Part shown: one piece after another, positions 24,330 to 34,990 of the stretch
How positions within the stretch are numbered: the stretch's first letter is position 1
Layout: each line of letters opens with the position of its first letter
Assembly (NCBI RefSeq): GCF_000719135.1
Contig: NZ_JOEK01000009.1
Location: 434,001 to 498,000 of the forward strand
Direction: 5' to 3'
From: Streptomyces avicenniae
GTDB lineage: Bacteria > Actinomycetota > Actinomycetes > Streptomycetales > Streptomycetaceae
Length of the DNA: 64,000 nt
Program-made: the position numbers and the translations under genes
Notes under the pieces: generated by a model
The model's input: only the letters and a program-made list of their open reading frames with translations
Database searches by the model: none
Told to the model about the DNA's origin: nothing

Positions 24330-24361
24330 GCGCGGCAGGACACGTCGGCGTCCTGCCGCGC
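24330..24361 (+). terminator. Terminator of the organosulfur operon
   Basis: A perfect 12-bp stem (GCGCGGCAGGAC with GTCCTGCCGCGC) and an eight-base loop, nine bases after the binding-protein stop. It also faces the end of the convergent Atu4866 gene and may serve both. Confidence 0.85.
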
Positions 24362-24379
24362 CGCGCGCGGTGCGGGTGC

Positions 24380-24652
24380 TCAGGCCCGTTCCTCCCGGTA
24401 CAGGACGAGGTGCTCGTGGAAGAGCACGCCGTCACGGATGTCGCCGGTCGCCGTGAAGCCGGTGTCATCGACGTAGTCGAGGTGGTCGCCGGTCACCGTG
24501 TACCGGCCCGTGTAGGCGCTGCGGCGATCGCCGCGGGCCTCGTCGTAGCGGCCGTCGGGCAGCAGCTCCTGACGGATGTGGCCGTCGGCGGTCACCCACA
24601 TCCCGACCACGTCCGCCCGTCCGCCGCCCGTCCGCTCCGGTTGTGACTCCAC
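24380..24652 (-). CDS. Atu4866-domain protein, short form
   Basis: A 90-residue single-domain protein. GMWVTADGHIRQELLPDGRYDEARG (residues 17-41, read in parts), GRYTVTGDHLDYVDDTGFTATGD and the HLVLYRE end match the Atu4866 family of small beta-rich proteins. Function is unknown; family members sit beside redox and hydrolase genes. The GTG at 24652 has AGGGGA upstream and is preferred to longer, Pro/Arg-rich starts. It is divergent from the XRE regulator. A second copy of the domain lies on its other side, with a 38-base identical stretch. Confidence 0.8.
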   Translation of the reverse strand: MESQPERTGGGRADVVGMWVTADGHIRQELLPDGRYDEARGDRRSAYTGRYTVTGDHLDYVDDTGFTATGDIRDGVLFHEHLVLYREERA

Positions 24653-24670
24653 CAGGTCCCCTCTCGCTCT

Positions 24671-24720
24671 CGGTCGTCGAGGACGAGCCTGGACGACCGC
24701 GCCAGGACCTGCCAGGACAG
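24671..24720. promoter_or_regulatory. Operator candidates for the XRE regulator
   Basis: Between the divergent Atu4866 and XRE genes lie an inverted repeat CGGTCGTC / GACGACCG (24671-24678 with 24692-24699) and a 10-bp-period direct repeat of GCCAGGAC (24701 and 24711). TAGCCT at 24768-24773, six bases before the GTG at 24780, may be the -10 of a nearly leaderless regulator message. Confidence 0.45.
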
Positions 24721-24779
24721 GCGCTGCCGGGGTACCGCGCACCCAGGCACGCGGCCGGGGCGCGGCATAGCCTCAAGGG

Positions 24780-25613
24780 GTGACCGGCAACGCTCTCGGG
24801 GACTTCCTGCGCACCCACCGCGCCCGCCTGCGGCCCGACGACGTCGGGCTCGCGTCGTACGGCGCGCGGCGGGTCCCGGGGCTGCGGCGGGAGGAGGTCG
24901 CCGTCCTGGCCGGGATGAACAGCGACTACTACGCCCGCCTCGAACAGGGCCGCGAACGCGGCCCCTCCCCGCAGATCCTCGACGCCATCAGCCGCGCGCT
25001 GCGGATGGACGACGAGGCGCGCGCGCACCTGTACCGGCTGGCGGGCAGCGCGCCTGAGGGCGCGTGGCGGCAGCCGCGGGAGACGGTCGATCCCGCGCTG
25101 CGGCAGCTGCTGGAGGGGTTCACGGGCGCCGCGGCGTTCGTCCTGAACCCGGCCACCGACCTCCTGGCGGCGAACGCGCTGGCCGACGCCCTGTTCTCGC
25201 CGTTCGAGAACGCGGACAACCTCGCCCGCATGACCTTCCTCGACCCGGCCGCACGGGAATTCTTCGCGCCGTGGGAGCGCGCGGCCGAGGCGGTCGTGGC
25301 CGGTCTGCGGCACGCCACGGGCCTGCATCCCGACTACCGGCGGCTGCGCGCGCTGGTCGGGGCGCTGGCCGGGGCGAGCGAGGAGTTCGACGCGCTGTGG
25401 TCCGCGCAGACCGTCCACGGGAAGACCCGTGCCGCCAAGGGGTTCGTCCACCCCGACGTCGGGCCGCTCACCGTGACCTTCCAGAGCTTCGACGTCCGGG
25501 GGGCGCCGGGGCAGCAGTTGGTGGTCTACCACGCCGCGCCGGGGAGCCCCGCGGCGCAGGCGCTGTCGCTGCTCGGCAGTCTGCACGCCACCAGGCGCCC
25601 CCGGGAGCGGTAG
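24780..25613 (+). CDS. XRE-family regulator with MmyB-like ligand domain
   Basis: A 277-residue transcription regulator. The N-terminal helix-turn-helix contains RRVPGLRREEVAVLAGMNSDYYARLEQGRERGPS (about 28-61), the hallmark of the MmyB-type XRE group. The C-terminal part (AAAFVLNPATDLLAANALADALFSPF, then DNLARMTFLDPAAREFF) is the PAS-like MmyB ligand-binding domain, thought to bind fatty acids or similar compounds. In actinomycetes these proteins usually control an adjacent divergent enzyme gene. Here the divergent partner is the short Atu4866 gene, and a longer one converges from the other side. Confidence 0.92.
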   Translation: MTGNALGDFLRTHRARLRPDDVGLASYGARRVPGLRREEVAVLAGMNSDYYARLEQGRERGPSPQILDAISRALRMDDEARAHLYRLAGSAPEGAWRQPRETVDPALRQLLEGFTGAAAFVLNPATDLLAANALADALFSPFENADNLARMTFLDPAAREFFAPWERAAEAVVAGLRHATGLHPDYRRLRALVGALAGASEEFDALWSAQTVHGKTRAAKGFVHPDVGPLTVTFQSFDVRGAPGQQLVVYHAAPGSPAAQALSLLGSLHATRRPRER

Positions 25614-25634
25614 GCCCCCGGGGGTGGGGGGTGG

Positions 25635-26360
25635 TCAGCGGCGGGTGAAGCGGTAGCCCGCGTGGTGCAGGGCCCCGTCCCGGAACTCGCCGAAGGCCCA
25701 GAAGCCCAGGTCGTCGAGGTAGTCGATGCGGTTGCCGTTGATCCAGTAGCGGCCCTGGTAGGCGCTGGGGCGGTCGCCGCGGGCCTCGTCGTAGCGGCCG
25801 TCGGGCAGCAGTTCCTGGCGCACGAATCCGTTGTCGTCGATCCACAGCCCGAGCAAAGGATGTGCCGGGTCGTGGTCGGGCAGGTCTTCGGGGGGCGCGG
25901 CGGTGGCGTGGCCGGCGGCGTCGAGGGGGCGGCCGTCCCAGAGGCGGACCCGCCCGCCGGTGACCAGGACGTCGAGGTGGGTGCCCCGGCCCGGCACGGC
26001 TCCGCCGGGGGTGCCGGGGGCGTCGGCCAGGCGCAGTACGGCGATCTCGGCGGCCTCGCCGGGGGCGAGCGTCGCGCCGGTGCCCGGCGCGGTGAAGTCG
26101 GCGGCGGCGGGGAGGACGAGGGTGCCCGCGCAGTCGATGACGAGGGCGTGGTCGTCGCCCGCCGCCGTCAGCAGACCGGGGCCGACGCCCGCGATCACGG
26201 ACCCGCCGATGAGGACGTCGGCCTCCTGCCAGTCCCCCGTCAGCGGATGGCCGGTGATCACGACGCCGCCGCTCAGCAGCAGCGGACGGCCCTTCGGGTC
26301 GCGCAGGTCACGCGCGACGGACGGGTCGCGGCGCGGGTTCGTACGGAAGACGTCGCTCAT
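25635..26360 (-). CDS. Atu4866-domain protein with amidohydrolase-like N-terminal part
   Basis: A 241-residue protein. Residues about 25-90 (LLLSGGVVITGHPLTGDW, DVLIGGSVIAGVGPGL, VIDCAGTLVLPAAADF) resemble the small composite beta-domain that flanks the barrel of amidohydrolases, but the metal-binding barrel is absent. Residues about 168-241 are an Atu4866 domain (GLWIDDNGFVRQELLPDG, GRYWINGNRIDYLDDLGF). It lies 27 bases downstream of a full amidohydrolase on the same strand, so the two may act as one unit. It looks like a fusion made from a lost hydrolase. Function unknown. Confidence 0.75.
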   Translation of the reverse strand: MSDVFRTNPRRDPSVARDLRDPKGRPLLLSGGVVITGHPLTGDWQEADVLIGGSVIAGVGPGLLTAAGDDHALVIDCAGTLVLPAAADFTAPGTGATLAPGEAAEIAVLRLADAPGTPGGAVPGRGTHLDVLVTGGRVRLWDGRPLDAAGHATAAPPEDLPDHDPAHPLLGLWIDDNGFVRQELLPDGRYDEARGDRPSAYQGRYWINGNRIDYLDDLGFWAFGEFRDGALHHAGYRFTRR

Positions 26361-26387
26361 GGCGGTACCTCGATCTGTCGGGGGCGG

Positions 26388-27782
26388 TCAGGCCGCGGAG
26401 GCCGCGAGGATGTGGTCGCGGGAGGCGTGGACCTCGTCGCGCAGGGCGGGCAGGTCGATGTCGAGGACCTGGCCGTTCCACTTGCGGGGCTCGCCGTTGA
26501 CGAGGACGGCGCTGATGTTGCGGGCGTCCGAGCCCAGGACGACGGTGCCGATCGGGTCGTTGAGGGGCATGGTGTTGAGGTCGTCGGCCCGGATGACCAG
26601 GAGGTCGGCCTTCTTGCCGGGGGTGAGCGAGCCGGTGACGGCGCCCAGGCCGTTGGTCCTGGCGCCCTGGAGGGTGGCGAAGTCGAGCACGTCGTGCGTG
26701 GTGATCCGTACCGGCCGCCGGTCCGTGCCGTGGACGGCGTTGACCGCGCGCATCCGCTGGATCGTGTGCAGGGCCCGCATCTGCGTGAACATGTCGCTGG
26801 CCAGGGCGACTTCCACGTCGATGCTCAGGCCGGGGCGCACACCGACCGACAGGGCCTCGTCGATGGCGGGGACCGCGGAGTCGAGGCCGATCTGGGCGTC
26901 GGAGGTGGGGGCCAGGGCGACGGTGGTGCCGGAGCCCCCGATCGCCCTCCACGCCTCGCGGGTCAGCCCGGTGGCGTGGACGAGCGTGACGTCCGCGCCG
27001 AGGAGCCCCTGCCGCTCCCAGCCCAGGACGGCCCGGGACGAGGAGTCGCCGAGGACGGCGTCGATGCTCACGCCGATCCCCAGGTCCCGTGCGACGCGGG
27101 CGAGTTCGGGGCCGTAGGCGAGGGCGGGCCCGGCGGTCTCGTCGGTGGCAAGCGCCGCCAGGCGCAGGGTGAGCAGCTGGTCGTCGGTGGCGAAGTACTC
27201 CTCCCGCAGGCGGGCCAGGTCGCCGGGCCACTGCCCGGCCCAGTCGCCGAAGTGCGGGCCCATGGAGGCGTGCACGCCCCGGATACCGGTGTCGGCCAGG
27301 GCCTGGACCGCGGCGTCGGAATGCGCGGGGGTGCGGGAGTTGTGGGAGAAGTCGAGCATGCAGGTGATGCCGCTGTCGATCGCCGTCAGCGCGGCCAGCC
27401 TGGTCCCGACGTACATGTCGTGCGGCCGGTAGACGGTGGCGTGGCCCGCGAGCGTGGCCCGCACGTAGGCGCCGAGGTCGTGGACGTCCGGCATGATGCG
27501 GCGCAGCTGGGTCTCCCAGGCGTGCCGGTGGGTATCGACGAAGCCCGGTGCGAGGACGGTGCCGGTGGCATCGACGACGACCGCGCCGTGCCGGTCGGGG
27601 CAGGCGCCGACCGCGGCGATCGTGTCGCCCTCGACGAGCAGGTCGGCGCGGTCGAGGACGCCGAGGCCGGGGTCCATGGTGACGACGGTCGCGCCGGTGA
27701 ACAGGATGCGCCGGTCCGGCCGTCCTGACCGGCGGCGGAGCTGTGCGAGCACGGCGGGGTCGGTGGTGTCCGAGGGGGTCAA
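26388..27782 (-). CDS. Amidohydrolase, TRZ/ATZ (cytosine-deaminase-like) family
   Basis: About 464 residues from a TTG at 27782, chosen because AAGGACAGGA lies upstream and the product begins just before the first conserved strand; the start is uncertain. The metal-site motif DTHRH follows LAPGFV near residue 90. VHASMGPHFGDW and SIDVEVALASDMFTQMRALH are family features, and the ending has GSLTPGKKADLLVIR, the usual strand before the C-terminal composite domain. Substrates in this family are triazines, guanine and related cyclic amides. It is followed on the same strand by the Atu4866 fusion gene. Confidence 0.85.
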   Translation of the reverse strand: MTPSDTTDPAVLAQLRRRSGRPDRRILFTGATVVTMDPGLGVLDRADLLVEGDTIAAVGACPDRHGAVVVDATGTVLAPGFVDTHRHAWETQLRRIMPDVHDLGAYVRATLAGHATVYRPHDMYVGTRLAALTAIDSGITCMLDFSHNSRTPAHSDAAVQALADTGIRGVHASMGPHFGDWAGQWPGDLARLREEYFATDDQLLTLRLAALATDETAGPALAYGPELARVARDLGIGVSIDAVLGDSSSRAVLGWERQGLLGADVTLVHATGLTREAWRAIGGSGTTVALAPTSDAQIGLDSAVPAIDEALSVGVRPGLSIDVEVALASDMFTQMRALHTIQRMRAVNAVHGTDRRPVRITTHDVLDFATLQGARTNGLGAVTGSLTPGKKADLLVIRADDLNTMPLNDPIGTVVLGSDARNISAVLVNGEPRKWNGQVLDIDLPALRDEVHASRDHILAASAA

Positions 27783-27979
27783 GGGGAGGTCCTGTCCTTC
27801 GTGCCGGGCGGGGAGGCCCGCGCGGAGTGGGTGACGGCCTCCAGCGTCGGCCCGGCCGACGGCGGCAACCAGGCTGCCGTCCACCCGGGTACGGCGCACC
27901 CGGGCGGGCCGCCACCCCCGGCCCCCGGCCGGAACGCGCGGTGCCCTGTCGAGCGCGCACCGGACACGAGATATCTTGA

Positions 27980-30235
<2,256 letters not shown>

Positions 30236-30248
30236 CGTCGCGCGGCGC

Positions 30249-30290
30249 CGTACGCCCCGGCCGGGGTTCCTCCCCCGGCCGGGGCGTACG
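30249..30290. terminator. Strong bidirectional terminator after icd
   Basis: A perfect 18-bp inverted repeat (CGTACGCCCCGGCCGGGG and its complement) with a six-base loop. It lies between icd and the convergent DUF574 gene, so it should stop both transcripts. Confidence 0.9.
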
Positions 30291-30331
30291 CGTTCCGCGC
30301 GTCAGGCCCGCTCACCCCCGTGCGGCGGCCG

Positions 30332-31135
30332 TCACGGCACGCGGGCGACCCCGCCCATGCCGACGCTCGGCGGGTAGTCCCCCACCGCGACGTCGGGACG
30401 CCACTCGGGCATCGGCACCACGCCGGGGTCGAGCAGGTCGAGCCCGTCGAAGAAGGACGTGATCTGCTCGGGCGAGCGCAGGATGTACGGGACGGCGCCC
30501 GTGTCGTTGTAGTCGTCCTGCGCGGCGATCAGCTCGGGGTCGCGCGCCGCGCCGTGGCTGAGCATGAGGTAGCTCCCCGGGCACAGCCCGCCCACGAGGC
30601 GGCGCACGATGTCCCGCGCCACCTCGAAGTCGGTGACGTGGCCGAGGACGTCGGAGAGGATCAGCGCCGTCGGGCGGCCGAAGTCCAGCGTGCGCGCGGC
30701 GCCCGCGAGGACGGTCTCCGGGTCGTGCAGGTCGGCGTCGATGTACTGGGTGGCCCCCTCGGGCACCGACGTCAGCAGGGCCTGCGCGTGGAGGAGGACC
30801 AGCGGGTCGTTGTCCACGTACACGATCTTGCTGGTCGGCGCGACGCGCTGCGCGACCTCGTGCGTGTTGTCCACCGTGGGCAGCCCGGTGCCCACGTCGA
30901 GGAACTGGCGTATGCCCGCCTCCCCGGCGAGGTGACGGATCGAGCGCGTCAGGAAGTAGCGGGAGGCACGGGCGACGGCGTCGATGTCGGGGACCGTGCG
31001 GCGGTACGCGTCACCGGCCTCGCGATCGACCTGGTAGTTGTCCTTGCCGCCGAGCCAGTAGTTCCAGATGCGCGCCGAGTGCGGCACCGTCGTGTCGATA
31101 CCGGACGGGCCGGCCTGCGTGTCGGACGTGCTCAT
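30332..31135 (-). CDS. DUF574-type SAM-dependent methyltransferase, copy 1
   Basis: A 267-residue member of the actinobacterial S-adenosylmethionine methyltransferase family formerly called DUF574. Diagnostic blocks are [22 protein letters not shown] near the N-terminus, [22 protein letters not shown] (SAM-binding glycine loop), [14 protein letters not shown], and [21 protein letters not shown] at the end. Streptomycetes carry many copies, and their substrates are unknown. The ATG at 31135 follows GGAGAG. A second copy lies 4 kb further on at 35522. Confidence 0.92.
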   Translation of the reverse strand: MSTSDTQAGPSGIDTTVPHSARIWNYWLGGKDNYQVDREAGDAYRRTVPDIDAVARASRYFLTRSIRHLAGEAGIRQFLDVGTGLPTVDNTHEVAQRVAPTSKIVYVDNDPLVLLHAQALLTSVPEGATQYIDADLHDPETVLAGAARTLDFGRPTALILSDVLGHVTDFEVARDIVRRLVGGLCPGSYLMLSHGAARDPELIAAQDDYNDTGAVPYILRSPEQITSFFDGLDLLDPGVVPMPEWRPDVAVGDYPPSVGMGGVARVP

Positions 31136-31265
31136 GGTGGTCTCTCCGCTCCGTTCAGGGCCTACGGGGGTCCTCCAGGACATGATCCCGCAGTAACCAC
31201 GGGTGCCCAACCTCGTTAGGGAGAAGGGTGCTTCGGGGACATGTCCGAGTTTCGAGGGATGATTC

Positions 31266-31529
31266 ATGTACGAGACGCTGGCCGCGCTGCTGATCGAGGA
31301 GTTCGGGTGCGAGCCGGACGCGGTGACGCCCGAGGCCACCTTCAGGCGGCTGGAGCTCGACTCCCTGTCGCTCGCCGAGCTGGCGGTGCTGGTCGCCGAC
31401 CGGACGGGCGTCCTCGTGGAGGACTCCGACCTCGGGCTCGACACCACGCTGGGCCGCGCCGCCGCGGAGTTCACCGCCGCGTCCACCGTGCCCTTCCCGC
31501 CCTCGCCGCCCGCCGGGAGCGCGGCGTGA
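31266..31529 (+). CDS. Acyl carrier protein
   Basis: An 87-residue four-helix carrier. LELDSLSLAELAVLV places the phosphopantetheine-accepting Ser at position 33 in the D-S-L motif. The last 20 residues are Pro/Ala-rich and probably flexible. Its stop overlaps the ketosynthase GTG (GTGA), and a P450 follows, so it is likely a dedicated carrier of a small specialised pathway rather than the housekeeping fatty-acid ACP. GAGGG lies upstream of the ATG. Confidence 0.9.
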   Translation: MYETLAALLIEEFGCEPDAVTPEATFRRLELDSLSLAELAVLVADRTGVLVEDSDLGLDTTLGRAAAEFTAASTVPFPPSPPAGSAA

Positions 31530-32719
31530 CGGGCGACGGCACGGCCGACGTCGCCGTCACCGGCCTCGGGCTGGTGACGCCGGGCGGCATCGGCGTGCCC
31601 GGCGCGTGGGACGCGGTGTGCCGCGGGCTCCCCACCGCCAGGCATGACCCCGAACTCGCCTGCTCCGTAAGGGACTTCGACGGCGACGGGCTGCTCGGAC
31701 GGCGGCTCGCGCGGCGGCTGGACCGCGTCGCGCAGTTCGCGGTCGTCGCGGCGCGGGAGGCGGTCACGATGGCCGGTCTCGCCGGGCGTGGCTGGGACGC
31801 GCGGCGGGTCGCCGTGCTGTTCGGCGCGAGCGGGTCGAGCTTCCAGGGGCTGACCGACGCCTACCCCAAGCTGCTCGCCGGACGGACGGCGACGATCTCG
31901 CCGCTCCTGCTGCCCCGCTCGCTGCCCAACGCGCCCGCCGCCGAGGTCGCGCTCGACCTCGGCGCGCGCGGCCCGGCGTTCGCCACCTCGGCGGGCTGCG
32001 CCTCGGCGCCCCTCGCCGTCGGGATCGCCCGCGACCTGCTGCGGTCGGGAGCCCTCGACGTCATCGTGGCCGGAGCTGCTGAATCGTTGCTCCACCCGCT
32101 GACCACGGCGGGCTTCGCGCGGCTCGGCGTCGTGACGCGCAGCGCGGCCCGGCCGTTCGACGCGGCCAGGGACGGCTTCGTCCCGGCCGAGGGCGCGGGC
32201 GTCCTGGTGCTGGAACGCGCCGGGTACGCCCGCGCGCGCCGGGCGCAGGTCCTCGCCTGGCTCGCCGGGCACGGCGCGGCGGGCGAGGCCCACCACCCCA
32301 CCGCCCCGCACCCGGACGGCACCGGCGCGGAGCACGCCGTACGCGCCGCGCTGGCGGCGGCCGGACGGGAACCGCGCGCCGTCGAGCACGTCAACGCGCA
32401 CGGCGCCGCCACGCGCGGCGGCGACAGCGCCGAGGCCGTCGCCCTCGCCCGGCTCCTGCCGCACCGGCCGCCGGTGACGGCCACCAAGGGCACGCTGGGA
32501 CACGCGGGCGCGGGCTCCGGCGCGATCGAGACCGTCGTCACCGCCCTCAGCCTGCGCGACCAGCTGATCCCGCCCACCGCAGGACTCACCCGCCCCGACC
32601 CCGCGTTCTCCCTCGACGTCGTCACCGGCGCGCCCTGGCGCCGGACGCTGCGGACGGCCGTCTCGGTCTCCACCGCGCTCGGCGGCCAGAACGCGGCCCT
32701 GCTCCTCCTGGCGGCCTGA
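31526..32719 (+). CDS. Beta-ketoacyl-ACP synthase (KAS II-like)
   Basis: A 397-residue condensing enzyme. The active Cys158 lies in SAGCASA, the two catalytic His in [12 protein letters not shown] (His292) and [14 protein letters not shown] (His326, with Lys321). The full Cys-His-His set argues for genuine condensation, not a chain-length factor. The Cys context SAGCAS differs from the common TACSSG/TACASG. It is translationally coupled to the ACP and followed by a P450. No ketoreductase, acyltransferase or thioesterase is adjacent, so it probably extends or offloads an acyl-ACP from elsewhere. Confidence 0.9.
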   Translation: MTGDGTADVAVTGLGLVTPGGIGVPGAWDAVCRGLPTARHDPELACSVRDFDGDGLLGRRLARRLDRVAQFAVVAAREAVTMAGLAGRGWDARRVAVLFGASGSSFQGLTDAYPKLLAGRTATISPLLLPRSLPNAPAAEVALDLGARGPAFATSAGCASAPLAVGIARDLLRSGALDVIVAGAAESLLHPLTTAGFARLGVVTRSAARPFDAARDGFVPAEGAGVLVLERAGYARARRAQVLAWLAGHGAAGEAHHPTAPHPDGTGAEHAVRAALAAAGREPRAVEHVNAHGAATRGGDSAEAVALARLLPHRPPVTATKGTLGHAGAGSGAIETVVTALSLRDQLIPPTAGLTRPDPAFSLDVVTGAPWRRTLRTAVSVSTALGGQNAALLLLAA

Positions 32720-32751
32720 CCGGCCGCCCCGTCACCCGCACGAAAGCAGTC

Positions 32752-33978
32752 ATGCACACCCTCACGGCCACCGCGCCCCCGTCCTCCCGCACCGTCGAGA
32801 CCGTCAGGCTGCTGCTGCGCCTGCGCGCGACGAGCGACCCCGCCGCCGTCTACGAGCAGCTGCGGGCCCTCGGCCCCGTCCTGCCGGTGCCCTGGTTCAG
32901 GTCCCTCCTCGTCACCGGCTACGACGAATGCCGCACGATCCTGCGCGACCCGGCGTTCGTCATGCCGGACACGGACTGGCGGGACCGGCACCAGCCCGGC
33001 TGGCGCGCGCACCCCGCGATGCGCGCGCTGTACACGTCGCTGCTCACGTCCAACCCGCCGCACCACACGAACCTGCGGGCCGGTCTCGCGCCGCTCTTCT
33101 CGCGCACGGCCGTCGCGACCCTGCGCCCGGCCGTGGTCGAGCTGACCGAGACCTGTCTCGACAGCCTCGCCGTGGCGCTGCGCACGGGGGACGCCGACCT
33201 TGCGGCGCACGTGGCGGAGCCGCTGCCCTCGCGGGTGATGTGCGCCTGGCTGGGGCTGCCGGAGGAGGACGCGCCCGTGCTCACGGGGCTGTCGCGCCGC
33301 TTCGCGATGGCGCACGAGCTGTCGCCGAGCGAGGCGCAGCTCGCGGACGCCGACCAGGCGTACGCCGAGCTGCGGACGTACTTCGAGCCGCTGGTGCGGG
33401 CGCGCGGCGACGCGGCGGGGAGCGGCCTGCTGGCACGCTGGGCCGCCCGCGCGCCGCTGGACGACCACGACTTCGGGGTGAACGCGGCGCTGCTGTTCGT
33501 GACCGGTTTCGAGACCACGGCGGCCCTGATCGCGACGCTCACCCGGATCGTCCTCGAACGGCCGCCGCTGGCCGACCGGTTGCGGGACGCCCCGGCCGAC
33601 GAGGTCGCGGACGCGGTGGAGGACATGATGCGGCGCCACCCGCCCGCGGCGCTGGTCAGCAGGGTGGCGCGGGAGGAACGGACGCTGGCCGGTGTGCGCG
33701 TGCCGCGCGACCAGCTCCTGCACGTGATGCTCGGGCCCGCCAACCTCGACCCGGCGGCGGGCCGTTCTGCGGCGGCGCACCTGTCGTTCGGCAGCGGCAT
33801 CCACTACTGCCTGGGGGCCTCGCTGGCGCGGATGGAGCTGTCGGTGTTCCTGCCCGCGCTGCTGCGGCGTTTCCCGGCGCTGCGGCTGGCGGCGGCGCCG
33901 GAGCCGTGCGACGGGCTCGCGCATCCGCAGACGCCCCGGATGCTGGTCACGGAGCAGGTGGCGGTGGGGATGTTCTGA
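32752..33978 (+). CDS. Cytochrome P450
   Basis: A 408-residue soluble bacterial P450. The haem loop [11 protein letters not shown] puts the thiolate at Cys353. The I-helix has VTGFETTAA with the acid-Thr pair at Glu254-Thr255. The K-helix normally carries E-x-x-R; here it reads EDMMRRHPP, giving Asp291-x-x-Arg294, an unusual change of the almost invariant Glu. It needs ferredoxin partners, not seen nearby. Its place 32 bases after the ACP-KS pair suggests hydroxylation or cleavage of an ACP-bound acyl chain. That role is inference. Confidence 0.92.
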   Translation: MHTLTATAPPSSRTVETVRLLLRLRATSDPAAVYEQLRALGPVLPVPWFRSLLVTGYDECRTILRDPAFVMPDTDWRDRHQPGWRAHPAMRALYTSLLTSNPPHHTNLRAGLAPLFSRTAVATLRPAVVELTETCLDSLAVALRTGDADLAAHVAEPLPSRVMCAWLGLPEEDAPVLTGLSRRFAMAHELSPSEAQLADADQAYAELRTYFEPLVRARGDAAGSGLLARWAARAPLDDHDFGVNAALLFVTGFETTAALIATLTRIVLERPPLADRLRDAPADEVADAVEDMMRRHPPAALVSRVAREERTLAGVRVPRDQLLHVMLGPANLDPAAGRSAAAHLSFGSGIHYCLGASLARMELSVFLPALLRRFPALRLAAAPEPCDGLAHPQTPRMLVTEQVAVGMF

Positions 33979-34115
33979 GGGCGTGCCCGGTGTCCGCGGG
34001 GCGGGCGCCGGGGTCCGGGCGGGGTGACGCGCGTAGTTTCCGGCCTGCGCGTGGCAGGTACATATCAAAGTACTGGTCATGACCGACCCGGTCCCCCCAC
34101 GGAAAGGCCCTCTCC

Positions 34116-34913
34116 ATGCGGATACCGCTGGCCACCGGCGCCCTGGCCCTCGCGCTCGCGCTCGTCGCCCCCGTGCCCCACGCCTCGGCCGACGGCGCCG
34201 GAAGCCCCGACGCCCACCGCGCGGCAGCCGGTTACTACGACGACGCCGAAGGACTGACCGGTGGCGCGCTGCGCGACGCGCTGCACGACATCGTCGGCAC
34301 GGGCGTGACGACCCTGACGTACGCGCAGGTGTGGGACGCCCTCAAGGTGACGGACCGCGCGCCGTCCGACCCGGACAGCGTCGTCCTGTTCTACACCGGG
34401 CAGTTGCGCGACGCGGACGAGAACGGCGGCGCCGTCGGCGACTGGAACCGCGAGCACCTGTGGGCGCAGTCGCACGGCGACTTCGGCACAGGACGCGGCC
34501 CCGGCACCGACCTGCACCACCTGCGGCCGACCGACGTACAGGTCAACAGCACGCGCGGCAACAAGGACTTCGACGACGGCGGCTCCCCCGCCCAGGGCGC
34601 GCCGGGGAACTACACGGACGGCGACTCGTGGGAGCCGCGCGACGCCGACAAGGGCGACGTGGCCCGGGCGCTGTTCTACCTCGCGGTGCGCTGGGACGGC
34701 GGCGACGGCTTCGCCGACCTGGAGCTGAACGACGCGGTGGACAACGGCGGCAGCCCGTACATGGGGCGGCTCTCGACCCTGCTCGAATGGCACGAGGCGG
34801 ACCCGCCGGACGCGTTCGAGGAGCGGCGCAACGAGACGATCTACACGTCCTACCAGCACAACAGGAATCCGTTTATCGACCATCCGGAGTGGGCCGCCGA
34901 GATTTGGGGCTGA
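34116..34913 (+). CDS. Secreted endonuclease I-type nuclease
   Basis: A 265-residue exported nuclease of the EndA (endonuclease_1) family. The signal peptide spans residues 1-25 (ends HASA). The His-Me finger motif is NREHLWAQSHGDF (His114), then DLHHLRP (132-138) and VNSTRGNKDF with the metal-binding Asn. Such enzymes cut DNA or RNA outside the cell for phosphate and nucleoside supply. The ATG at 34116 is 12 bases after GGAAAGG. It is an isolated gene, and its upstream region contains CATATC-like and TAGTTT-like promoter elements. Confidence 0.92.
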   Translation: MRIPLATGALALALALVAPVPHASADGAGSPDAHRAAAGYYDDAEGLTGGALRDALHDIVGTGVTTLTYAQVWDALKVTDRAPSDPDSVVLFYTGQLRDADENGGAVGDWNREHLWAQSHGDFGTGRGPGTDLHHLRPTDVQVNSTRGNKDFDDGGSPAQGAPGNYTDGDSWEPRDADKGDVARALFYLAVRWDGGDGFADLELNDAVDNGGSPYMGRLSTLLEWHEADPPDAFEERRNETIYTSYQHNRNPFIDHPEWAAEIWG

Positions 34914-34990
34914 GCGGCGGGCCCCGAGCGGGCAGTATGGGCCGCCGGGGCCCGTGACGACCGACGCGGGCCGGGAGCGGGAGACGCGCG

